Both the position numbers and the translations under genes were made by a program. This document shows positions 57,299 through 64,000 of a stretch of DNA of 64,000 nucleotides, in pieces. Source of the stretch: Acidobacteriota bacterium (GTDB taxonomy: Bacteria > Acidobacteriota > Terriglobia > Acidiferrales > UBA7541); assembly GCA_013289835.1 (NCBI GenBank), contig JABCZG010000002.1, forward strand, positions 248,001 to 312,000, in the 5' to 3' direction. Position 1 is the stretch's first letter. The number at the start of each line of letters is the position of its first letter. Below the pieces are notes generated by a model. The model saw only the letters and a program-made list of their open reading frames with translations. It made no database searches and was not told the DNA's origin.

Positions 57299-58941
57299 CA
57301 CTGAGTTTTGGCGACCGTGGCGTAAATGCGCGCGTCCAGAAAAACGCGAAAGAGTTCGGCGTCAATCTCCTCGTCGCGAACGCACAATTTCAGAATGTCC
57401 AGAGCGCGGTCCGTGGGCACGGCGCGTTTGTAAGGCCGGTCCGACGCGGAGAGCGCGTCGAAAATATCGCAAATCGTCATCATCTTGGCTTGCACGGGGA
57501 TTTGATTGGAGCGCAGGCCAAATGGATAACCCTTCCCATTCAGTTTTTCATGGTGCGCGCGGGCAATCTCCGGGATGCCACGGAACTCCGCGGTCCACGG
57601 AATCTGCGCTAGAAAATTGAAGCTGTGCACCACGTGCGATTCAATCTGCCGGCGTTCGTCCGGGTCCAGGCTCCCTCGCGGAATGGAGAGGAAGCGAACT
57701 TCTTCGGAGGTGAGGTAGGGCCGCTCGGTCCCGCGCGGGTCGCGGTACGTTTTCTGCGCGATCTGATGCAGCAGCTCAAAATCGCCGGAAGGAAGAATTG
57801 TCGGCTCGTTCGCCCGGGCGATAAAATCCGCGAACCGGTCCAGCTCGCCAATCAAGCGCCGCGCTTCTTCGTCGAGCGCGCGCAAGCGCGCTTCGCCCTC
57901 TTTGCGCGAAAGCGAAGTCACCGCTTCCAACTTCTGTTGCGCGATTCGCGCTTCGATATCACGGCGGATGTAGTCAAAGCGGTCCAGCACGCTCACAAAC
58001 TGCAGCGGGTAAAGTTTCTTCGCTTTGACGAGCACTTCTTCGTGGACCCCCACCTTGCCGAAGTCGTGGAGGAGCGCCGCAAAGCGCAGCTCTTTCATTT
58101 GTTCCCGGGAAAAACGCAGATCGCCATAGGGGCCGCGCGGTTCGCGGTCAATGGCTTCCGCCAGCGCCACCGTCATGGTGCAAACTCGCTGCGAATGTCC
58201 TGAAGTCGTTGGGTCGCGTTGCTCGATGGCCTTCACGGCCGCGCTCACGAAACCGTCGAACAAGTTTTCTATGTCCTGATAGAGCTGCGAATTCTCGTAA
58301 GCAACCGCTGCTTGCGACGCAAGGGAAAGCGCCAGCCGCACCGCGCGCTCGGGAAAGGGATGAACCCACCGCCGCACGGCCGCCGCATTCGCCAGGTGCG
58401 CTTTCGCCTGCCGCTTGCAGTTGATCAATTGCAGCACGCCAAGCACTTCCCCCTTGCCGTTTTTCATCGGCAGCGTGATGAGCGAACGTGTGTGGTAACC
58501 CGCCTGCTGGTCATACGACGAATTGAACTGGAACGGCCGCGACTTCGGAATGCGATAGGCGTCCGCAAGCTCAATGACTTCCCCGTGCAGCGCGCAATAT
58601 CCGGCCATCGATTCTTCCGTCAGCGCCAGTGTGTGTTCGCTAAAGGGAAATTGCACGCTGTCGTTCTGTGTCAACTTGAAACGCAGCCGGCGGTCGCGTG
58701 ACCCGTTGTTTGCTGACGCCCCGACGTGTTCGACGAGATAAAGCGACCCTGCGTCCGCAGCGGTGATCTCGCGCGCCTTCCTGAGAATCAGCTCCAGGAG
58801 CCGTTCGACATCTCGCGTTTCCGACAAGGCAATGCCAATTCGGTTCAGCTCTTCCAACTCGCGCGTAGCCTTCGTGGCGCTGAGTTTGGTTTTTCTGGCG
58901 CGCGGCACGCGCCTTGGCGGCGATTTTTTTGATCCAGCCAT
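57298..58941 (-). CDS. GAF-HD-GYP cyclic-di-GMP phosphodiesterase
   Basis: 547 residues from ATG 58941. A Lys/Arg-rich head is followed by a GAF domain (ELNRIGIALSETRDVERLLE to about residue 200; MKNGKGEVLGVLQLIN) and an HD-GYP domain: LLHDFGKVGVHEEVLVKAKK and HHEKLNGKGYPFGLRSNQIP with KMMTICDIFDALSASDRPYK. The residues for a di-metal phosphodiesterase are present. A 200-residue insertion lies between the HD and GYP parts, longer than usual. It should lower c-di-GMP, which the PilZ protein could sense. Confidence 0.9.
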   Translation of the reverse strand: MAGSKKSPPRRVPRARKTKLSATKATRELEELNRIGIALSETRDVERLLELILRKAREITAADAGSLYLVEHVGASANNGSRDRRLRFKLTQNDSVQFPFSEHTLALTEESMAGYCALHGEVIELADAYRIPKSRPFQFNSSYDQQAGYHTRSLITLPMKNGKGEVLGVLQLINCKRQAKAHLANAAAVRRWVHPFPERAVRLALSLASQAAVAYENSQLYQDIENLFDGFVSAAVKAIEQRDPTTSGHSQRVCTMTVALAEAIDREPRGPYGDLRFSREQMKELRFAALLHDFGKVGVHEEVLVKAKKLYPLQFVSVLDRFDYIRRDIEARIAQQKLEAVTSLSRKEGEARLRALDEEARRLIGELDRFADFIARANEPTILPSGDFELLHQIAQKTYRDPRGTERPYLTSEEVRFLSIPRGSLDPDERRQIESHVVHSFNFLAQIPWTAEFRGIPEIARAHHEKLNGKGYPFGLRSNQIPVQAKMMTICDIFDALSASDRPYKRAVPTDRALDILKLCVRDEEIDAELFRVFLDARIYATVAKTQ

Positions 58942-59210
58942 AGGGAAAAGAGTGTAGAGCCGCGGAGGCGGGGCGCTCCTGGCTGCCAAAAAGTATAACG
59001 GATGCCCGTCCCCGAGGCACGAAATGGTACCAGCGCAAATACGGATTGCGCGCGAAACCTTCCAGGATCAGCGCCTTTACCCGCGGGCGTGTGGCTTAAG
59101 AGCGAGTAATCAGTAGGGTTCACAGCCTTTCGCCACTGTTGTGGCTCTGTTAGCGTGGGAGCAGGGTTGCCAGAAGTAGGTGAAGGCCGGGGTGTAGTCT
59201 CACAGCGGCA

Positions 59211-60062
59211 ATGGGAGCAAGTGTGCGAATCGTAAGTGGCGGGGTAAGCGACGTAGGTCGCGTGCGGACGAATAATGAGGATTGCTACCGCATCGTCACG
59301 CCGCTGAACCTTTTCGTGCTCTCCGACGGCATGGGCGGCGAAGCTCATGGTGAAATCGCCAGCGCCCTGGCCGTGGAAACACTTGTGAAACACTGCCTCG
59401 ATGCGCAGAACAATCCCAATGCACCGTTCTATGGCGAAGCGCAGGCCGGTTGGAGCGCAACGCTAAAACGGCTCTCGAGCGCCGTCCACCTGGCCAACAA
59501 GAATATTTTTAAGTCCGCGGAGGAGCATCCGGAGCAGCACGGCATGGGCGCCACGCTGACGGCGGCTTGGATTGATGGCGCAAGGGTGAGCATCGCTCAT
59601 GTCGGAGACAGCCGCGCCTATCTTTTGCGCAACGGCAGCCTTCTGCAGCTCACGCAGGATCATTCGCTGGTCGCCGAACAAGTCCGTCGCGGCATATTAA
59701 CCGCGGCCGAAGCCGAAGAGAGCGACATGCAAAGCGTGTTGCTGCGCGCGCTCGGCGCTCAAGAGGAAATTGAAGTGGACGCGGAAGAGCACATGCTCCT
59801 GCCCAGGGACATTCTGCTGCTTTGTTCGGATGGCTTGACGCGCATGGTGACGGAGCCGGAAATCGCCGGAACGCTGCAGGCGGAGACCGATCCCGGCAAG
59901 GCGTCAGAACGACTCGTGCAGCTCGCCAACGAGAGCGGCGGCGCCGACAACGTTACTGTCGTCGTCGTGCGCCTGGAATCGGAACCCAAGGGTTGGTTTT
60001 CATGGTTGCGCCGCGGGGCGCCAAAAAACGTTGCCGGAAACGGCTCCGCTGGAGGGAAGTGA
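59211..60062 (+). CDS. PP2C-family Ser/Thr protein phosphatase
   Basis: 283 residues. SDVGRVRTNNEDCYRIV, LFVLSDGMGGEAHGEIASAL, GMGATLTAAWIDGARVSIAH, VGDSRAYLLRNGSLLQLTQD and ILLLCSDGLTRMV followed by GGADNVTVVVV contain the metal-binding Asp residues of bacterial PP2C/PrpC enzymes. The C-terminal tail is basic. It likely reverses phosphorylation by Hanks-type kinases such as the one at 45486. The next gene starts one base after its TGA, so both are co-translated. Divergent from the HD-GYP gene with a 269-base shared promoter region. Confidence 0.92.
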   Translation: MGASVRIVSGGVSDVGRVRTNNEDCYRIVTPLNLFVLSDGMGGEAHGEIASALAVETLVKHCLDAQNNPNAPFYGEAQAGWSATLKRLSSAVHLANKNIFKSAEEHPEQHGMGATLTAAWIDGARVSIAHVGDSRAYLLRNGSLLQLTQDHSLVAEQVRRGILTAAEAEESDMQSVLLRALGAQEEIEVDAEEHMLLPRDILLLCSDGLTRMVTEPEIAGTLQAETDPGKASERLVQLANESGGADNVTVVVVRLESEPKGWFSWLRRGAPKNVAGNGSAGGK

Positions 60063-60063
60063 G

Positions 60064-60789
60064 ATGCCGAAGCTCAGCCTCATGTTTGACAATAAAATCG
60101 TGAAGGAAGTTCCCGTCGGAAGCCGGCCGGTCAGCATTGGCCGGTCCCCCGATAACGATTTACCGGTGGACAATCTCGCGGTTTCCAATCACCACGCGAA
60201 GGTCTATTACGAAGCGGGCCGCCTGGTCATCGAGGACCTCGACAGCCTCAACGGCACGTTTGTGAACGACCTGCGCATCGAGCGCGCCACCTTGCACGAT
60301 GGAGACAACATCCACATCGGCAAGCACAAAATCAAAGTGGACACCAGCGGCGATGCCCCCGTGCCCTGGGATTCCGGCCGCAAAGCCCCTGCCCCGGCGA
60401 TCAATGAAACCATGGTGCTTGATACCAAAGAGCGCCGTCAGATGCTGCAACAGGCTGCCGCGATGGGTGAATCGATGCAGTTTGCTTCCACCCGCATGAA
60501 GGTTCCTACGCTCGTCGTCCTGAACGGCAGCACCGATCAAAAAGAATATGTTCTGACCAACCGGCTCACGGTCATCGGAAAATCCGGCATGGCCACGGTT
60601 AAGCTCAAGGGCTGGTTCAAGCCGCAGATGGCCGCGCAGATCAATCAACGCGACGACGGCTTCTACCTTGGCCCTGGCGACAAAGTGCCCAATGTGAACG
60701 GCACTCCCATTCCCGGCCCGGTACGCTTGAACGACGGCGACCTCATCGAAGTCTCCGGCGTGCGTTTGAATTTTATTTTCCGCGAGTAA
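60064..60789 (+). CDS. Double FHA-domain protein
   Basis: 241 residues. First FHA: SRPVSIGRSPDNDLPVDNLA, VSNHHAKVYYEAGRLVIEDL and DSLNGTFVNDLRI (the GR, SxxH and NG motifs). After a linker rich in Ala/Met, a second FHA-like beta sandwich (YVLTNRLTVIGKSGMATVKL, DDGFYLGPGDKVPNVNGTPI, LNDGDLIEVSGVRLNFIF) lacks some binding residues. FHA domains bind phosphothreonine, so this protein may relay kinase output to the cyclase encoded next. One-base spacing from the phosphatase stop. Confidence 0.9.
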   Translation: MPKLSLMFDNKIVKEVPVGSRPVSIGRSPDNDLPVDNLAVSNHHAKVYYEAGRLVIEDLDSLNGTFVNDLRIERATLHDGDNIHIGKHKIKVDTSGDAPVPWDSGRKAPAPAINETMVLDTKERRQMLQQAAAMGESMQFASTRMKVPTLVVLNGSTDQKEYVLTNRLTVIGKSGMATVKLKGWFKPQMAAQINQRDDGFYLGPGDKVPNVNGTPIPGPVRLNDGDLIEVSGVRLNFIFRE

Positions 60790-60802
60790 CCCGCGAACCG
60801 CG

Positions 60803-63241
60803 ATGGCAGCTCCGTCAGACGGCTTCTGGCAGCGGCGGGGCTTGTTCAGCCTCTACGAACTGCTGCAGTCCTGGTGGCGCCATCGCGTCTCGTTTCTTTT
60901 GAGCCTGTCCATTACTTTTTTTGCGCTCATTTTGTACGTCCTCACATTTGTTGGCGAACGCCCGACGCCTATTTTCGAATTTGTCCAACGACTTGAGCTC
61001 GCCACGCTGGACACGCGATTCCGATACCGCCCTAAGAAGAAGTTCGCGCATCTTGATTCACCAATCGTCGTCATTGAAATTGATCAGCGCGCGCAGGAAG
61101 TCCTAGGGCGCTGGCCCTTCTCGCGCAGTTATTTCGCTAAGACACTGGACATCTTGCACGATGACGGCGCCAAAGTCGTCGGTTTTGACATCACATTCAG
61201 CAAGCCGGAAGTGGATCGCACCGCCGACGCTCTTCGTTCCTTCTGGACAAAACTGGAAGAGCGCAAAAAGGCGGGCGTAAGATTGGATCCCGCGATTGCC
61301 GCCGAGGTGCAGAAGCTTGAAGTGGCTTCGGATGCCGACAAGCAATTCGCCGCTGCCATTCGGCGTTTCGGCCCGGTCATCCTCGGCAATTATTTTCTCT
61401 TTACGGATGCGGATCTCCACGGAATCGAAGCTTCCACACTCGACGCGTATGCGAACCAGATTTCCTTCTTTGCCTACCCACCCGCTCATCCGCTCCATCC
61501 CGAAGCGCAAAGAATTGAAAAAGCACGCATGCTGGAGACCTTTGCGGTCGCTAACCTCCTGCCACAGGGCGCCGAGGCCAACCTCGATCAATTGACGTCC
61601 GCCCTGAACGGCGATTTTTCATGGACAGGGTTTTTCAATGCGCCTCCGGATGCGGACGGCATCGTACGCAGGACGACTCTGGTTCTTCCGTATGGCCGCA
61701 CGAAAAATCCGGACGACTGGGACATTTATTCCTCGCTGGACTTGATGACCGCGCGAGCCTTTCTCGGCCCTCCGGCGCAAGACATGAATTTGATTTATGG
61801 TCCGCAGGGAATCGTCGAAATTCGGTTGGGCAACGCGCTACTCCTGCACCCGGATGGCCGTGGCCAGTTGATGATCAACTTCCAGGGTCCGTCCGGCACT
61901 TTTGATCACAAGTCCATCGTGGACGTGCTCCGGAAAAACTTTGTCCCAGGCACGTTTCAAGGAAAGATTGTTTTGATCGGGGCCACCGCCACCGGTATCG
62001 GCGATCTCCGCGGCACTCCTTACGGCGGCACGGACTACCCGGGCGTTGAGATTCATGCCAACGTGATTGACAACATCCTGAACCAGCGGTTCCTCAAGTA
62101 CGGTTTCCGCCAAGCCCTCGCTGACGTGCTTCTGATCATGTTCTTCGGTATTCCCCTGGGAATTTGGATGGCCCTCGTTTCGCCACGATGGATGTGGTTC
62201 GGCGTGAGCCTTCTCGTCCCCATGATCGCGGTTAATTTTTGGGCTTTCCTCCACGGCTGGTGGCTCAACCTCCTCGTACCCGCCCTCACGCTTTCCACGA
62301 ATGTCTTGCTCGTGTCTCTTTACCGCTCGCTGTTCGAAGAAAAAGAAAAGCGCCGCGTGCGCAGCGCCTTTGGCCAATACCTCAGCCCCGAAGTCATCCG
62401 TCGCCTACTCCTTAATCCGCGCCTCGTCGAACCGAAAAAAACCGACATCACCGTGATGTTCAGCGACATTCGCGGCTTCACTACCATTTCGGAAAAACTG
62501 GACGCGCAAGACCTGGCCCTCTTCCTCAACCAATATCTCTCGGACATGACCGGCCTCGTCTTTGAACATCACGGCACGCTCGATAAATACATCGGCGACG
62601 CGGTGATGGCCTTCTGGGGCGCGCCGTTTGAAGAACCGGGCCACGCCGGAAGAGCCTGCAACACCGCCCTAAAAATGATGGTTCGCGTGCGCGAAATGCA
62701 GAAAAAGTGGGAAGCCGAGGGCAAGCCGCACCTCGACATCGGCATCGGCCTCAACACCGGCGTCGCCAGCGTCGGCAACATGGGCTCCGCGCTCCGCTAC
62801 GGATACACCGCGCTCGGCGACACCGTGAATCTTTCCTCGCGGCTCGAAGGGCTCAACAAGGATTACGGCACACATATTCTGGTCAACGAGACGACATTCG
62901 TCGCCGCTAAAGATGAGGGCTTCCTGTTTCGCGAGCTGGACCTCATTCGCGTCAAGGGCAAGCTGCAGCCCGTGACCATCTATGAATTGATCGGGCGTGC
63001 AGGCGAAGCCTCCACCTATGGCACTCTGGAAGAGGTGCGCGCCCGCCTCGATGCGTTCGTTCATGCTCGCGATCTTTATCGGAAGCGCCAATGGGAAGAA
63101 TCGCAGAAAGCATTCCAAACCGTCCTCGACAAATGGCCCGACGACGGCCCCTCTCGCACCTACTGGAAGCGCTGCCAGGACTACCTCTTCGACGAACCGC
63201 CCACCGGCTGGGACGGCGTCTTCACCATGACCCATAAGTAG
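60803..63241 (+). CDS. CHASE2-domain class III adenylate/guanylate cyclase
   Basis: 812 residues. A membrane helix (FLLSLSITFFALILYVLTFV) is followed by an extracytoplasmic CHASE2 sensor (about 60-430: IVVIEIDQRAQEVLGRWPFS, VVGFDITFSKPEVDRTADAL, VLIGATATGIGDLRGTP), then three membrane helices (DVLLIMFFGIPLGIWMALVS and on). The cyclase domain from about 545 has TDITVMFSDIRGFTTISEKL (metal Asp), LDKYIGDAVMAFWGAP (second Asp) and GYTALGDTVNLSSRLEGLNK. A TPR-like tail follows (RDLYRKRQWEESQKAFQTVL). Third gene of the phosphatase-FHA operon; makes cyclic nucleotide in response to an external signal. Confidence 0.93.
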   Translation: MAAPSDGFWQRRGLFSLYELLQSWWRHRVSFLLSLSITFFALILYVLTFVGERPTPIFEFVQRLELATLDTRFRYRPKKKFAHLDSPIVVIEIDQRAQEVLGRWPFSRSYFAKTLDILHDDGAKVVGFDITFSKPEVDRTADALRSFWTKLEERKKAGVRLDPAIAAEVQKLEVASDADKQFAAAIRRFGPVILGNYFLFTDADLHGIEASTLDAYANQISFFAYPPAHPLHPEAQRIEKARMLETFAVANLLPQGAEANLDQLTSALNGDFSWTGFFNAPPDADGIVRRTTLVLPYGRTKNPDDWDIYSSLDLMTARAFLGPPAQDMNLIYGPQGIVEIRLGNALLLHPDGRGQLMINFQGPSGTFDHKSIVDVLRKNFVPGTFQGKIVLIGATATGIGDLRGTPYGGTDYPGVEIHANVIDNILNQRFLKYGFRQALADVLLIMFFGIPLGIWMALVSPRWMWFGVSLLVPMIAVNFWAFLHGWWLNLLVPALTLSTNVLLVSLYRSLFEEKEKRRVRSAFGQYLSPEVIRRLLLNPRLVEPKKTDITVMFSDIRGFTTISEKLDAQDLALFLNQYLSDMTGLVFEHHGTLDKYIGDAVMAFWGAPFEEPGHAGRACNTALKMMVRVREMQKKWEAEGKPHLDIGIGLNTGVASVGNMGSALRYGYTALGDTVNLSSRLEGLNKDYGTHILVNETTFVAAKDEGFLFRELDLIRVKGKLQPVTIYELIGRAGEASTYGTLEEVRARLDAFVHARDLYRKRQWEESQKAFQTVLDKWPDDGPSRTYWKRCQDYLFDEPPTGWDGVFTMTHK

Positions 63242-63643
63242 GAGATTCCTCGGCGCTTTGGCTTCGATCCCGCCAACTGCTTTCCCTTATCCCAAAATGG
63301 AGTCCAAATTGGATGGGGGCGTGCGTGTGCCCTGTGGCAGAATGACGGCATCAAACGAAGACTATTGGAGCAGACTTGATTCCAATGGGTGCTGTAATAA
63401 ACACATTCTGCATGACTTACATCGCACTGAACGGCAGTTGGAGCAGTCGGTTTCCGGATCCTCGGAAGTCTTGACGCGGGCTGGAACGGGAATACAATTT
63501 CTGAGATATATCGTATTCGAGAAACCACCGTACCCGCGGAAATGCGTTCGCGAATCTAAGTAGTATCAGCGGGTATTGGTGTTGGCAGGGTGGGTATTTT
63601 TGGCTCAGGTCGCTCCGTAGCCAGAGGGAAGACTTAAAAAAGC
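63242..63643. other. Intergenic region before the RND gene
   Basis: A 101-codon plus frame (63258-63563) runs through it but crosses the promoter and has no ribosome site, so it is not called. Confidence 0.45.
63471..63498 (+). promoter_or_regulatory. Sigma-70-type promoter upstream of the RND gene
   Basis: TTGACG (63471-63476), 16-base spacer, TACAAT (63493-63498). Leaves a leader of about 140 bases before the ATG at 63644. Confidence 0.55.
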
Positions 63644-64000
63644 ATGTGGATTGTCCGATTAGCCCTTTCGAGGCCATACACATTCGTGGTGATGGCGCTC
63701 GTCATTATGTTGCTGACGCCCTTGGTTTTATTGCGTACTCCCACGGACATTTTTCCAAATATCGACATCCCGGTCATCTCCCTGGTTTGGACCTATACAG
63801 GATTGGAACCTCAGGAGATGGAACAACGCATCACCACGGGCGTCGAGCGCGGCATAACCACGCTGGTCAACGACGTGGAGCACATCGAGTCACAGTCGCT
63901 TCCCGGCATCGCGGTGATCAAAGTGTTTTTCCAGCCGGGCGCCAACATCCAAACTGCGCTTGCGCAGAGCACCGCCATATCGCAAACCTTCTTGAAGAAT
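63644..64000 (+). CDS. RND efflux transporter, N-terminal fragment (HAE1/AcrB type)
   Basis: 119 codons to the window end. WIVRLALSRPYTFVVMALVI is membrane helix 1, then LLRTPTDIFPNIDIPVISLV, YTGLEPQEMEQRITTGVERG, the periplasmic porter start, and VIKVFFQPGANIQTALAQST, matching the beginning of AcrB/MexB-like and CusA-like pumps. FPNIDIP fits the HAE1 group more than heavy-metal pumps. Start chosen at the first ATG before the helix. Full length should be about 1050 residues. Confidence 0.9.
   Translation, partial: MWIVRLALSRPYTFVVMALVIMLLTPLVLLRTPTDIFPNIDIPVISLVWTYTGLEPQEMEQRITTGVERGITTLVNDVEHIESQSLPGIAVIKVFFQPGANIQTALAQSTAISQTFLKN

Noticed and set aside
63258..63563. 101-codon plus frame before the RND gene
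   Set aside because: No ribosome site, no protein-like composition, and it crosses a good promoter for the RND gene.

Overview
The window looks like a chromosome segment of an Acidobacteriota (Terriglobia/Solibacter-like) bacterium. It has two large TonB-dependent receptors with an N-terminal carboxypeptidase-regulatory-like domain, a PEGA-repeat Ser/Thr kinase, a HEAT/PilZ protein and an FHA/PP2C/CHASE2-cyclase cluster, a combination typical of that phylum. This assignment is inferred from gene families; no rRNA or marker gene is present.

Host DNA lies at 1-1333 and from 39987 to the end. Between them is an integrative element of about 38.65 kb (1334-39986). It sits in the anticodon region of a host tRNA-Arg(CCT) gene and splits it: the 5' half is at 1305-1347 and the 3' half at 39973-40020, sharing a 14-bp core. 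Just inside the right end the element carries a complete tRNA-Arg(CCT) of different sequence (39606-39682), which probably replaces the broken gene, and a 3' remnant of a third tRNA (39803-39847).

Element layout. (i) Left end: tyrosine integrase and a small excisionase-like HTH gene. (ii) A minus-strand block, about 16.5 to 3.4 kb, with small overlapping genes, a stand-alone M41/FtsH-like zinc protease, a cold-shock protein, a primase-polymerase/helicase, a terminase large subunit-like ATPase/nuclease and several unrecognised genes. (iii) An array of ten 14-bp iterons at 16.74-17.01 kb, the likely origin, between the two divergent blocks. (iv) A plus-strand chain of small coupled genes (17.8-21.3 kb) headed by a 180-residue tyrosine recombinase consisting only of the catalytic domain. 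(v) Defence cargo (21.3-33.5 kb): PLD-family nuclease, two D12-class adenine methyltransferases, an AlwI-family type IIS endonuclease, an EVE-like/PD-(D/E)XK fusion nuclease and a DUF262-HEPN gene pair. (vi) Right-hand cargo (28-39.6 kb) of mostly secreted, membrane or zinc-ribbon proteins, several preceded by copies of one promoter-bearing repeat with little or no leader. No capsid, portal, tail, relaxase or type IV secretion genes were recognised, so the element resembles a phage satellite or integrative mobilizable element with its own replication and packaging-like ATPase.

The right host flank holds a metal/redox cluster (disulfide oxidoreductase, small Cys-rich secreted protein, multicopper oxidase, TolC/CusC-type outer-membrane protein), then the kinase, PilZ protein, TonB receptor, RmuC, an HD-GYP phosphodiesterase coupled to a secreted protein, a PP2C-FHA-CHASE2/adenylate cyclase operon, and the start of an RND pump gene. 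The element may have a lower GC content than the host flanks; this was judged by eye only.
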